From: Streptosporangium sp. NBC_01756
GTDB lineage: Bacteria; Actinomycetota; Actinomycetes; Streptosporangiales; Streptosporangiaceae
Direction: 5' to 3'
DNA length: 64,000 bases
NCBI RefSeq assembly: GCF_035917975.1
Contig: NZ_CP109130.1
Coordinates: forward strand, 3,720,001-3,784,000
The notes under the pieces were generated by a model, which saw only the letters and a list, made by a program, of their open reading frames with translations, was not told where the DNA came from and made no database searches. Of this stretch, positions 46,081-60,045 are shown piece after piece. The translations under genes and the position numbers were made by a program. Each line of letters starts with the position of its first letter. Position 1 is the stretch's first letter.

Positions 46081-47835
46081 ATGACCGACCCGCAGCTCGC
46101 ACTGACCGAGCGCGTCCAGCAGGCGCTGGCCGCCGCCTTCGGTGCGGAGTTCTCCGACGCAGACCCGCTGATCCGTCCCTCGCAGTTCGCCGACTACCAG
46201 GCGAACGTGGCGATGAGCCTGAGCAAGCGACTGCGCCGAGCCCCGCGGGAGGTCGCTCAGGAGATCGCCGCCCACCTCACCGGGGAGGCCGCGGGCGCAC
46301 CCGGTGAGCCCTTCCCCGGCACGGTCGAGGTCAGCGGTCCGGGCTTCCTGAACCTCACGCTCTCCGACGCGTGGATCGCCGCCCAGGCCGCCGAAGTCCT
46401 GGCCGACCCGCGCAGCGGCGTCGCCCTGTCCGACTCGCCGCAGACCATCGTCGTCGACTACTCCGCGCCCAACGCGGCCAAGGAGATGCACGTCGGCCAT
46501 CTGCGCACGACCATCGTCGGCGACGCCCTGGTCCGGGTCCACGAGCACCTCGGCAACAGGGTCATCCGGCAGAACCACCTGGGTGACTGGGGCACCCCGT
46601 TCGGCATGCTCATCGAGCACCTGCTGGACATCGGCGAGCAGGCCGCCGTCGCCCAACTCGAAGCCGGCGAGGGCAACGCCTACTACCAGGCCGCCCGGGC
46701 GAAGTTCGACAGCGACCCGGAGTTCAACAGCCGCGCCCGCGCACGGGTGGTGACGCTCCAGGCCGAGGAGCCGGAGACCATGCGCCTGTGGCACATCTTC
46801 ATGGACGCCACGGTCCGCTACTTCAACAAGGTATACGCCCAGCTCGGCGTGGGGCTGACCGACGACGACATCGCCGGCGAGAGCATGTACAACCACATGC
46901 TCGCCCAGGTCTGCGACGAGCTGCAGGAGCGCGGGATCGCCGTCGTCAGCGAAGGGGCTCTCTGCGTCTTCCCGCCCGGCTACACCGGCCGCGAGGGCCA
47001 GCCGCTCCCCTTCATGATCCGCAAGAGCGACGGCGGGTACGGCTACGCCACCACCGACATGGCCACCATCCGCTACCGGGTCCAGGACCTGAAAGCCGAC
47101 CGGATCCTCTACGTCATCGGGGCGACCCAGGCCCTGCACATGTCGATGCTGTTCGACTCCGCCAGGATGGCCGGCTGGCTGCCCGACCACGTCAGCGCCG
47201 AGCACGTCCAGATCGGCAGCGTGCTGGGCAGCGACGGCAAGATGTTCAAGACCCGGAGCGGTGAGTCGATCAAGCTGCTGGACCTCCTCGACGAGGCCGA
47301 GTCGCGGGCCGCCGGAGTGATCCGCGACAGTGACTACGACGAGGCCGAGCGCGTGGAGATCGCCCACGCCGTCGGCATGGGCGCGGTCAAGTACGCCGAC
47401 CTGTCCGTCAGCCACGACAGCGAGTATGTCTTCGACTTCGATCGCATGCTCGCCCTGACCGGCAACACCGGCCCCTACCTGCAGTACGCCCAGGCCCGCA
47501 TCCGCTCCATCTTCCGCAGGGGCGGGGTCGTCCCCGCCGAGGCGACCGGCCCGATCGTCCTCGGTCATCCGGCCGAGCGCGCCCTGGCCCTGCAACTCCT
47601 CGGGTTCGCCCGGGCGGTGGAGGAGATGGCGGAGGGGTCGATGCCGCACAAGCTCGCCGCCTATCTCTTCGACACCGCGAGCGCCTTCACCACGTTCTTC
47701 GAGAACTGTCCCGTTCTGAAGGACGACGTCGACCCGGCCACACGCGCCTCCCGGCTCGCCCTGTGCGGGCTCACCCTGCGTGTGATGGAGACCGGCCTGG
47801 GTCTGCTCGGCGTCCCGGTCCCCGAACGCATGTGA
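46081..47835 (+). CDS. argS: Arginyl-tRNA synthetase
   Basis: A 584-residue class I synthetase starting at the ATG at 46081. The HIGH-like motif is SAPNAAKEMHVGHLRTT (about 129-145) and the KMSK-like loop is SDGKMFKTRSGE near 385. The N-terminal Add-1 domain (about 1-110) and the C-terminal anticodon-binding helices (from about 450) are present. It charges tRNA-Arg with arginine. Length is normal for the bacterial enzyme. A hairpin follows 8 bases after the stop. Confidence 0.96.
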   Translation: MTDPQLALTERVQQALAAAFGAEFSDADPLIRPSQFADYQANVAMSLSKRLRRAPREVAQEIAAHLTGEAAGAPGEPFPGTVEVSGPGFLNLTLSDAWIAAQAAEVLADPRSGVALSDSPQTIVVDYSAPNAAKEMHVGHLRTTIVGDALVRVHEHLGNRVIRQNHLGDWGTPFGMLIEHLLDIGEQAAVAQLEAGEGNAYYQAARAKFDSDPEFNSRARARVVTLQAEEPETMRLWHIFMDATVRYFNKVYAQLGVGLTDDDIAGESMYNHMLAQVCDELQERGIAVVSEGALCVFPPGYTGREGQPLPFMIRKSDGGYGYATTDMATIRYRVQDLKADRILYVIGATQALHMSMLFDSARMAGWLPDHVSAEHVQIGSVLGSDGKMFKTRSGESIKLLDLLDEAESRAAGVIRDSDYDEAERVEIAHAVGMGAVKYADLSVSHDSEYVFDFDRMLALTGNTGPYLQYAQARIRSIFRRGGVVPAEATGPIVLGHPAERALALQLLGFARAVEEMAEGSMPHKLAAYLFDTASAFTTFFENCPVLKDDVDPATRASRLALCGLTLRVMETGLGLLGVPVPERM

Positions 47836-47843
47836 GCTATCTA

Positions 47844-47886
47844 CCGGAGGATCGCCTTGATTCACCAAATCGAGGCGATCATCCGG
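47844..47886 (+). terminator. argS terminator
   Basis: CCGGAGGATCGCCTTGATT pairs with AATCGAGGCGATCATCCGG, with 17 of 19 bases matching, right behind the argS stop. Confidence 0.8.
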
Positions 47887-47978
47887 CAAAGTTAGGTTCG
47901 GCGCGCCTCCCGGCGGGCATGACCGAGGCGCACTACGCTGGCGCGGTCACCGGTCACAACTTCGGAGAGTTCTCTGCC

Positions 47979-49307
47979 TTGAGCACCGACCTGACCGCGA
48001 GCCAGTACATCGGGACGGAGTTGCACCGCTACGCCGAAGCACTCCTGGCCGGCCTGGCCGCCGACGAGTCCCCCTCCACGGCGCCCCCGGATCTCTCGGA
48101 CGTGACCGACTACTGGCTGGCTCCGGCAGTCGAGGCCCTTGAGCTGGTCATGCGCGGTGAAGACGCGCTGGAGCCCCTCGGCCGCGCCGCCCAGCTCGAC
48201 GAGCAGCGGACCGCCCTCTTCCTCTGTCTCGCCCTTGCGGTCTCGGGCCAGGGCGAGGCCATCCACGCCTCATGGCTGGGCATCGCCTTCGGCGAGCTGA
48301 CCGCGGACCGGCCGGTGACCCACGGGCAGCGGGCACTCTGGCTCGCCGCCGCCAGAGGGGCGTACGGCCCCGCCGGAAAGATCTTCGTACTCCGCAAGCT
48401 CGACTCGGTTGCCGCGCAGACGGAGGTCGGCCCCGACCGCTGGCTGAGCGCGTTGATCCCGCACGAGCCGGTGCTGGTCATCCCACCTTCGCTGGTCGAC
48501 TTCCCCGAACTCGCCGAGCTTCCCGAGCTGGCCGAGCCCGTCCAGGCGGCCGACCAGCTGTCTCGCCTGCTCGGCCGCTGCGTCGAGATCACCTCGGTAC
48601 GGGAGGGGGCCGGCGGGAAGATCGCCAACAATGCGGGCAAGCCGGCCAGCGCGTGGATCGAAGGCGAGCCGCTGACGGTGCTGCGCCATCTGATCGGCTC
48701 CGGGGGGCCCGAAGGCCCCATGAACGCGCTCACCGGCTACCTGCTCACCGACCTGCATCCGGGTTCCGACCCCCATCTCGCCGGTATCGCGCTGCACATG
48801 GCCGCGCCTGCCGTACGTGCCGCCGCGGAGAACCTCGCACGGGCCACCGAGGTCGACCCGCCGGAGTCCGTCACCATGCCGCTGCTCGGGCACCGGGTGG
48901 TGCTCCGTCCCGAAGGCCCGGACCCCGAGTCCATGGCGGCCGCCGAAAAGCACATCTCCGTCGAGGGCGTGCCTGTCCGCGGCCGCCCCTGGCTCGCCTA
49001 CGGGTTGCTCGCCCTCGGTGTGGTGACGCTGGTGGTCGCGCTCGTCACCCCGATGACGCTGCCACTCGCGGTGCTCGCACTGGTCCTGGCTGCGGCGGGA
49101 GGCTACCGGCTCTGGCAACGGCGCAGAGACGAACGGGCGGACGCCGAATACGTCACCGCGCAACTGGCCGAGCTGCGGGAGTTGGCCGATGGTGCCGTGT
49201 GGGCACTGCACGAATACGCTCGCGAGAGCGAGAAGCGCACCCAGACCGCGGCCTCCGATCTGGCCGAACTGATCCGGTTGCTACGTAGAGGCCCCCGCGC
49301 CAGATAG
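47979..49307 (+). CDS. Hypothetical membrane protein, unknown family
   Basis: About 442 residues, starting at TTG 47979 with GGAGAG eight bases upstream; an ATG at 47920 is possible but has no ribosome site. A large soluble part (about 1-345) has repeated Leu/Glu/Ala helices and an ELAELPELAEPVQAADQL segment. Two hydrophobic helices near 352-385 follow (YGLLALGVVTLVVALVTP, LPLAVLALVLAAAGGY). A charged, coiled C-terminal tail ends RLLRRGPRAR. The soluble part should lie in the cytosol. I do not recognise the family. Confidence 0.65.
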   Translation: MSTDLTASQYIGTELHRYAEALLAGLAADESPSTAPPDLSDVTDYWLAPAVEALELVMRGEDALEPLGRAAQLDEQRTALFLCLALAVSGQGEAIHASWLGIAFGELTADRPVTHGQRALWLAAARGAYGPAGKIFVLRKLDSVAAQTEVGPDRWLSALIPHEPVLVIPPSLVDFPELAELPELAEPVQAADQLSRLLGRCVEITSVREGAGGKIANNAGKPASAWIEGEPLTVLRHLIGSGGPEGPMNALTGYLLTDLHPGSDPHLAGIALHMAAPAVRAAAENLARATEVDPPESVTMPLLGHRVVLRPEGPDPESMAAAEKHISVEGVPVRGRPWLAYGLLALGVVTLVVALVTPMTLPLAVLALVLAAAGGYRLWQRRRDERADAEYVTAQLAELRELADGAVWALHEYARESEKRTQTAASDLAELIRLLRRGPRAR

Positions 49308-49317
49308 CCGGGGGCCG

Positions 49318-49445
49318 ATGAAACCGCGGGGGTGCGGGGTCGCAGGACTGCGGGCTGCGGAGTCTCGGGACCACGGGGTTGCGGGACCACGGAGTCGCAG
49401 AACCGCAGGGCTACGGATTGCGGGGCTGCGGGGCTGCGGGGCGAA
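49318..49445. repeat. Degenerate short G-rich repeats
   Basis: A 128-base stretch made of variants of an 8-9 base unit such as GGGGCTGCG, GGACCACGG and GGGGTTGCG. It sits between the convergent hypothetical and SepF genes. No coding role is likely. Confidence 0.6.
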
Positions 49446-49469
49446 AAGACCGTTCCAAGCGCTGCCGGA

Positions 49470-49862
49470 TCAGCCGTTCGTGATCTCCACGTCGGCGGGG
49501 GCCAGCAGGAACACCTTCTCCGCGATGCGCTCGATGCGGCCTTCACAGCCATAGGCCAGGCCTGCGGCGAAGTCGACCATCCGTGTGGCTTCGGCGGTGC
49601 TCATGACGTTGACGTCCATGATGACGGTCTGGCCCTCGCGGAAGTGCCGTCCGATGATCGGAGCGTCGTTGTACTTCCTCGGCGTCAGCATCACGATCCG
49701 CGACGGCTCGCTCATCGAACGCCAGCGCTTGGCCGCGCGCTCCGAAGCCGGCTGCCAGTCCTCATCCTCACCCTCGACGCCGTCCTCATACTCATAGGAC
49801 TCGTCGTAATCCTCTGCTCCACCCAGGCCAAGGTAGGTCGCCACCTTGCGCACTGCCCCCAT
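49470..49862 (-). CDS. SepF-like cell division protein (paralogue)
   Basis: A 130-residue protein starting at the ATG at 49860-49862 behind AAAGGAC. Residues 1-13 are amphipathic (MGAVRKVATYLGL), as in the membrane-targeting helix of SepF. An acidic linker (EDYDESYEYEDGVEGEDEDW) leads to the SepF core (about 52-130) with VIMDVNVMSTAEATRMVDF and FLLAPADVEI. SepF anchors FtsZ at the septum. As it lies outside the usual division cluster, it is probably a secondary sepF. Confidence 0.88.
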   Translation of the reverse strand: MGAVRKVATYLGLGGAEDYDESYEYEDGVEGEDEDWQPASERAAKRWRSMSEPSRIVMLTPRKYNDAPIIGRHFREGQTVIMDVNVMSTAEATRMVDFAAGLAYGCEGRIERIAEKVFLLAPADVEITNG

Positions 49863-50041
49863 CGGCTTGTCCTTTCTTCAGGACCACGCCGCAGCCGGCT
49901 TGTCCTCCACCTTGGACGGTAACCGACGAATTGAGGTTCGCCGTGCGACACGCCCAACGCTTATTCCTACTTTGTACGGCTAGTGCACCGGTTTGCCTGG
50001 CGCCCTCCCATACCCGCTTTCAGCTGGATATTCGTAATGTG

Positions 50042-50047
50042 TAAAAT
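50042..50047 (+). promoter_or_regulatory. Candidate -10 box of leaderless phzF-like gene
   Basis: TAAAAT lies 6 bases before the ATG at 50054. There is no ribosome site. Confidence 0.5.
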
Positions 50048-50053
50048 TACGCC

Positions 50054-50842
50054 ATGCGCATCTATGTGGTCGATTCATTTACTGATCAGTTTTCCAAGGG
50101 TAACCCTGCGGGGGTCTGCATACTCGACAATCCGGTTACAGATGCCTGGATGCAGTCCGTCGCAGCGGAGATGAAGCACTCCGAGACGGCCTTCCTGCTG
50201 GAAGGAGAAGACGGCAAGCCGTATTCGCTCCGTTGGTTCACGCCGGCGGTCGAGGTGGCCCTGTGCGGGCACGCGACCTTGGCCGCAGCGCATGTCCTCT
50301 ATTCCACAGGATCAGCCCCCGAAACCCTTGAATTCTCAACAAAAAGCGGGATCCTCACTGTGACCAGGGACGGAACGGGTCTGATCACCATGAACTTCCC
50401 GGCCGGCACCCTCGAAGAGGTGAGTCCGCCGGACGGCCTGACGGAGGCACTCGGGGTCGATCCGCTCTGGGTCGGCAAGAACGTGTGGGACTACCTCCTG
50501 GAGGTGGAGTCCGAAGAGACCGTGCTCGGCCTGTCCCCTGATTTCCTCGCCCTGGAGAAGGTGGACGCGCGAGGAGTGATCGTAACGGCTCGGGCGTCAC
50601 GCCTGGGTGTCGACTACGTCTCACGGTTCTTCGCCCCCAGAGTGGGTGTCCCTGAGGACCCGGTGACCGGATCCGCCCACTGCTCTCTGGCTCCTTACTG
50701 GAGCGGCAAGCTCGGCTCGGATTCCCTTGTCGGAGCCCAGATCTCCTCTCGGGGCGGCGTAATACACACGACCATGCGAGACGATCGAGTCGATCTGGCC
50801 GGACACGCGGTGACCGTGCTCTCAGGCGAACTCCATATCTGA
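50054..50842 (+). CDS. PhzF-family isomerase/epimerase-like protein
   Basis: A 262-residue protein with the twin-domain fold of the PhzF family. KHSETAFLL (about 41-49) holds the catalytic Glu, and CGHATLAAAHVLY and DPVTGSAHCSLAPYW are the mirrored strand-loop motifs of the two halves. Only a true phenazine cluster would make this PhzF itself, and none is nearby. The enzyme is likely to act on a small amino or keto acid. It is compact and intact. Confidence 0.9.
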   Translation: MRIYVVDSFTDQFSKGNPAGVCILDNPVTDAWMQSVAAEMKHSETAFLLEGEDGKPYSLRWFTPAVEVALCGHATLAAAHVLYSTGSAPETLEFSTKSGILTVTRDGTGLITMNFPAGTLEEVSPPDGLTEALGVDPLWVGKNVWDYLLEVESEETVLGLSPDFLALEKVDARGVIVTARASRLGVDYVSRFFAPRVGVPEDPVTGSAHCSLAPYWSGKLGSDSLVGAQISSRGGVIHTTMRDDRVDLAGHAVTVLSGELHI

Positions 50843-51051
50843 TGTCCTGAATCGATGTCCTGAGCCGTGCCGCCAAGGCCCTGATGGAGGCAGCTCCCGG
50901 GAACGGGGTTTCCAGTAAAGATGCCCCCGGGGAAAGGCCCTGGGGAAGGCCCGGGACACGCGACCGGCTCAGACCCAGAGGAACAGGCCCAGGAACGTGA
51001 CCGGCCCAAAAACAGGAGCAGGCCCAGGCCGGAGGAATGTGACCGGTCCCG
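50843..51051. repeat. Imperfect direct repeats, Arg/Pro-like, downstream of phzF-like gene
   Basis: The unit GCAGGCCC/GAACAGGCCCAGG ... TGACCGG(C/T)CC occurs at least twice between about 50970 and 51050. No gene is supported. The stretch sits between the convergent phzF-like gene and the rRNA operon. Confidence 0.5.
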
Positions 51052-51088
51052 GGGAAAACAGAAAAGGCCACCCCAACCGGGATGGCCT
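51052..51088 (-). terminator. rRNA operon terminator
   Basis: On the minus strand AGGCCATCCC and GGGGTGGCCT pair, followed by TTTTCTGTTTT. It lies about 20 bases past the 5S 3' end. Confidence 0.88.
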
Positions 51089-51106
51089 CAACTGCGACAA
51101 AAAATT

Positions 51107-51224
51107 GTCCGGCGGCGACCTACTCTCCCACACCGTCCCCGGTGCAGTACCATCGGCGCTGAAGAGCTTAACTTCCGGGTTCGGAATGTAACCGGGTGTT
51201 TCCCCTTCGCCATAACCGCCGTAA
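51107..51224 (-). rRNA. rrf: 5S ribosomal RNA
   Basis: About 118 bases on the minus strand, opening TACGGCGGTTATGGCG. It holds CCCGGAAGTTAAGC and GGTACTGC and ends CGCCGCCGG. Ends pair as helix I. Boundaries are accurate to a few bases. Confidence 0.92.
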
Positions 51225-51272
51225 CCCTATGAAACTGTCAAACACGAGAACGTGTCTGCTGTCTCAGAATTA

Positions 51273-51289
51273 CATAGTGGACGCGAGCA
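51273..51289 (-). ncRNA. 23S processing stalk, 3' arm
   Basis: The 17 bases here are the exact complement of 54435-54451 across the 23S gene. Together they form the RNase III-type stem that releases pre-23S. Confidence 0.85.
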
Positions 51290-51299
51290 AGAATGCTTT

Positions 51300-56370
<5,071 letters not shown>

Positions 56371-56922
56371 TTTGAGAAGTTCTCCCGGCTGAAAGCACCC
56401 GGCACCAAATGCCGGATGTTCAACCAAAGGAATCCGTCCTCCCACCAAAGTGGGTGGGACGGGAGTTGTGCTTCATGCACTGGCTTTTAACACACTGTTG
56501 AGTTCTCAAGAAACGGACGCGTTCTCCGTCTTCCCGGCCAGTAGGCCCGGTGTCGGGGGCGTTTCGTTCGTTCCGTTGTGCCTTTATTCTTTCAGGCCCG
56601 CGTTTTCGTGTCAAACCGGCCCGTTTCGAACCACTTGACTTGATCTCGCCTGCCTTACCGGAATTCCGGCCGCCCCGCTTCCGGAGCAACCCCTCAAACT
56701 TACCAGCCTCTGAGCGGCTCTACGAACCGATCGATGAAACCGTTTGTTTCAAGGGATTGTCGGCACAACCGGAGCAGGCCACACCGAAGTCACCGGGGTG
56801 ATTGGAGTGGATTGCGCCGGACCTTGCCGACAACAAAAGATTAGCAGTCCCGGAAGACCGCTCGGGACGGAACCGCAGAGAGGACCCGGGCCCGGCAGGA
56901 GGGGAAACATAGACTCGACCGG
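56371..56922 (-). promoter_or_regulatory. rRNA operon promoter and leader
   Basis: On the minus strand TTGACA (56609-56614), 17 bases, then AAGAAT (56586-56591) forms the likely main promoter. The leader carries CTTGAGAACTCAACAGTGTG (within 56490-56518), a segment I know from actinobacterial rRNA leaders; it pairs with the spacer to form the 16S processing stalk. A hairpin at about 56436-56462 adds structure. The rest up to 56922 may hold upstream promoters; I could not assign them. The plus-strand oligopeptidase promoter lies at its right edge. Confidence 0.8.
56910..56915 (+). promoter_or_regulatory. Candidate -10 box of leaderless oligopeptidase gene
   Basis: TAGACT lies 7 bases before GTG 56923, without a ribosome site. 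Confidence 0.5.
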
Positions 56923-58998
56923 GTGAGCAGCCAGACGCCGCCTACGGCGAAGAAGGTTCCCAGCGATCGCGTGCACCACGGGGACACCGTGGTCGATGAC
57001 TACGCGTGGCTGACGGTCAAGGACGATCCCGAGACGATCGCCTACCTGGAGGCGGAGAACGCCTACACGCAGCAGGCGACCGCCCATCTCAAGCCCCTGC
57101 AGGAAACGATCTTTCAGGAGATCAAGGGCCGGACTCTGGAGACGGACCTGTCGGTCCCCACCCGCAAGAACGGCTGGTGGTACTACTCCAGGACCGAGGA
57201 GGGCAAGCAGTACGGCATCCAGTGCCGGGTGGCGGCCGACGGAGAGACACCTCCTGAGCTCAAGGCGGACGAGTCGCTTCCGGGCGAGCAGGTCCTGCTC
57301 GACGGGAACGAGCTGGCCGGGGAGAGCGACTTCTTCTCCGTGGGCACCAGCGCGGTCAGCCCTGACGGCACCCTGCTGGCCTACTCCGTCAACTTCACCG
57401 GCGACGAGCGGTTCACCCTGAAGGTGAAGGACCTCACCACCGGTGAGACGCTCCCCGACGAGATCCCCGGCATCTTCTACGGCGGAGCCTGGGCGGCCGA
57501 CGGCACGACGTTCTTCTACACGACCGTCGACGAGGCATGGCGGCCCAACCGGGTCCACCGGCACACGATCGGCACCGCGTCCGAGGACGACGTCGTCGTC
57601 CACGAGGAGGACGACGAGCGTTTCTGGGTCGGCATCGGGCTCAGCCGCAGCGAGCGCTACCTCGTGCTCTCGGCCGGAAGCAAGATCACGAGTGAGGTCC
57701 GCATCCTTGAGGCGGACGACCCGACGGGTGAGTTCCGCGTCGTGCGCCCGCGCGAGATCGGCGTGGAGTACGGCGTCGACCACGCCGGCGACCACTTCCT
57801 CATCCTGCACAACCGGAACGCGGAGAACTTCGAACTCGCCACCGCGCCGCTCGACGCGCCCGGCGACTGGACTCCGCTGATCGAGCACCGCGAGGACACC
57901 CGGCTGCTGGACGTGGACGCCTTCGCCGGCCACACCGTCGTGCACTTCCGCCGCGAGGGTCTCACCGGGATCCGCATCCTTCCGGAGAACCGGGGGGACG
58001 CCGAGGGGGCCGAGCCGTATGAGATCTCCTTCCCGGAGCCGATCTACGACGCCACGCCGTCGGGCAACCCGGAGTTCACCACCGGGCGGCTCCGTCTCGG
58101 CTACACCAGCATGGTCACTCCCCCCTCGGTCTACGACTACGACCTGCGGACGCGCGAGCTGATCCTGCTGAAGCAGAAGGTCGTGCTCGGTGACTACGAC
58201 CCGGCCGACTACGAGCAGTTCCGCGAGTGGGCCACCGCCGCCGACGGCACCCGCGTCCCCATCTCCATCGTGCGCAGGAAGAACACCGAGCAGCCCGCGC
58301 CCACCGTGCTGTACGGCTACGGCAGCTATGAGATCTCGATCGACCCGTCGTTCTCGGTGGCCCGGCTCAGCCTGCTGGACCGGGGCTTCGTCTTCGCCGT
58401 CGCGCACATCAGGGGAGGCGGCGAGATGGGTCGCCGCTGGTACGAGGACGGCAAGTTCCAGAAGAAGAAGAACACCTTCACCGACTTCGTCGCCGTCGCC
58501 GAGCACCTCAAGGCGGAAGGCTGGTCGAGCACCGTCATCGCCCGGGGCGGCTCGGCGGGCGGGCTGCTGATGGGCGCGGTCGCCAACCTCGCCCCGGAGA
58601 CCTTCGCGGGGGTGGTCGCCGAGGTGCCGTTCGTGGACGCGTTGAACACGATCCTCGACCCCTCGCTGCCGCTGACCGTCATCGAGTGGGACGAGTGGGG
58701 CGATCCGCTGCACGACGCGGACGTGTACGCGTACATGAAGTCCTACTCGCCCTACGAGAACGTCGATCGGCGGGTCTACCCGCCGATCCTCGCCATCACC
58801 AGTCTCAACGACACGCGCGTCTTCTACCACGAGCCCGCCAAGTGGATCGCGAAGCTTCGCGACACCGCGAGCGGCGGGCCGTTCCTTCTCAAGACGGAGA
58901 TGGGCGCGGGACACGGCGGCCGGAGCGGCCGGTACGACTCCTGGCGTGAGGAAGCCCTCACTCTCTCCTGGATCCTCGACACGGCCAAGGTGGTCTGA
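56923..58998 (+). CDS. S9A prolyl oligopeptidase-family peptidase (oligopeptidase B-like)
   Basis: A 691-residue cytosolic serine peptidase starting at GTG 56923. The N-terminal DDYAWLTVKDDPETIAYLEAEN is typical of oligopeptidase B/S9A, followed by a beta-propeller (about 75-400). The alpha/beta-hydrolase part has GGSAGGLLMGAV near 544-555 (Ser), LNDTRVFYHEPAKW (Asp) and GAGHGGRSGR (His). The motif LYGYGSYEISIDPSFS is also typical. It cleaves short peptides after basic or proline residues; oligopeptidase B fits best. The next gene starts one base after its stop (TGAATG). Confidence 0.92.
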   Translation: MSSQTPPTAKKVPSDRVHHGDTVVDDYAWLTVKDDPETIAYLEAENAYTQQATAHLKPLQETIFQEIKGRTLETDLSVPTRKNGWWYYSRTEEGKQYGIQCRVAADGETPPELKADESLPGEQVLLDGNELAGESDFFSVGTSAVSPDGTLLAYSVNFTGDERFTLKVKDLTTGETLPDEIPGIFYGGAWAADGTTFFYTTVDEAWRPNRVHRHTIGTASEDDVVVHEEDDERFWVGIGLSRSERYLVLSAGSKITSEVRILEADDPTGEFRVVRPREIGVEYGVDHAGDHFLILHNRNAENFELATAPLDAPGDWTPLIEHREDTRLLDVDAFAGHTVVHFRREGLTGIRILPENRGDAEGAEPYEISFPEPIYDATPSGNPEFTTGRLRLGYTSMVTPPSVYDYDLRTRELILLKQKVVLGDYDPADYEQFREWATAADGTRVPISIVRRKNTEQPAPTVLYGYGSYEISIDPSFSVARLSLLDRGFVFAVAHIRGGGEMGRRWYEDGKFQKKKNTFTDFVAVAEHLKAEGWSSTVIARGGSAGGLLMGAVANLAPETFAGVVAEVPFVDALNTILDPSLPLTVIEWDEWGDPLHDADVYAYMKSYSPYENVDRRVYPPILAITSLNDTRVFYHEPAKWIAKLRDTASGGPFLLKTEMGAGHGGRSGRYDSWREEALTLSWILDTAKVV

Positions 58999-60027
58999 AT
59001 GTCCTACCTCGCAACGGACGACCGGTACGACGGGCGGCAGCCGTACAACAGGGTCGGCAGGAGCGGGCTGCGGCTTCCGGCGGTCTCGCTGGGGCTCTGG
59101 CACAACTTCGGCGACGACCGGTCCTTCGACACCCAGCGGGCGATCCTCAGGAGGGCCTTCGACCTGGGGGTGACCCACTTCGACCTGGCCAACAACTACG
59201 GCCCGCCGGCCGGCTCGGCCGAGACCAACTTCGGCCGGCACCTCCGGGACGACTTCGCCCGGTACCGCGACGAGCTGGTGATCTCCACCAAGGCCGGATA
59301 CGACATGTGGCCCGGGCCGTACGGCGAGTGGGGGTCGCGCAAATACCTGCTGTCCAGTCTGGACCAGTCGCTGAAGCGGATGGGGCTGGACTACGTCGAC
59401 ATCTTCTACAGCCACCGGTTCGACCCGGACACGCCGCTGGAGGAGACGATGGGCGCGCTGGACCACGCGGTCCGGTCGGGCCGGGCCCTGTACGCGGGCA
59501 TCTCGTCCTACTCCCCGGAGCACACCGCCGAGGCGGCCCGGATCCTGCGCGAGATGGGCACGCCGCTCCTGATCCACCAGCCGTCCTACTCGATGGTGAA
59601 CCGGTGGATCGAGGGCGGCCTGCTGGACGTGCTGGAGGAGGAGGGCGCGGGATGCATCGCGTTCTCCCCGCTGGCGCAGGGCATGCTGACCGACCGCTAC
59701 CTCGACGGCGTCCCGGAGGGGTCGCGGGCCTCGCAGGGGCGCTTCCTCACCCGGGAGATGCTCTCCGAGGAGAACATGCGGCACATCCGCACGCTCAACG
59801 GGATCGCGGAGGGCCGCGGTCAGTCGCTGGCGCAGATGGCGCTGGCGTGGGCGCTGCGCGACCGGCGGGTCACCTCGGTGCTCATCGGCGCGAGCAGCGT
59901 CCGGCAGCTGGAGGACAGCCTCGGCGCGGTGCGGAACCTGTCCTTCACCGACGAGGAGCTGGAGACGATCGACAAGGACGCGGTCGAGGCGGGCATCAAC
60001 ATCTGGTCCCGGTCCAGCGACGCCTGA
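58999..60027 (+). CDS. Aldo/keto reductase (YghZ/GAP-reductase-like)
   Basis: A 342-residue TIM-barrel oxidoreductase starting at ATG 58999, coupled to the gene before. The catalytic Asp and Tyr lie in THFDLANNYGPPAGSAE (about 54-70), the Lys in ISTKAGYDMWPGPYGEWG and the His in FYSHRFDPD. The NADPH site is GASSVRQLEDSL near 300. The WPGPYGEWGSRKYLL segment marks the AKR14/YghZ group, which reduces glyceraldehyde-3-phosphate-type aldehydes such as methylglyoxal. The substrate in this organism is inferred. Confidence 0.9.
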   Translation: MSYLATDDRYDGRQPYNRVGRSGLRLPAVSLGLWHNFGDDRSFDTQRAILRRAFDLGVTHFDLANNYGPPAGSAETNFGRHLRDDFARYRDELVISTKAGYDMWPGPYGEWGSRKYLLSSLDQSLKRMGLDYVDIFYSHRFDPDTPLEETMGALDHAVRSGRALYAGISSYSPEHTAEAARILREMGTPLLIHQPSYSMVNRWIEGGLLDVLEEEGAGCIAFSPLAQGMLTDRYLDGVPEGSRASQGRFLTREMLSEENMRHIRTLNGIAEGRGQSLAQMALAWALRDRRVTSVLIGASSVRQLEDSLGAVRNLSFTDEELETIDKDAVEAGINIWSRSSDA

Positions 60028-60045
60028 CCTGCGCCAGGGCCTCGT

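Noticed and set aside
45852..46307. 151-codon frame overlapping the start of argS
   Set aside because: It runs into argS in another frame and has no ribosome site or family likeness.
56749..59784. 1011-codon antisense frame opposite the oligopeptidase and reductase genes
   Set aside because: Shadow of two well-supported plus-strand genes.
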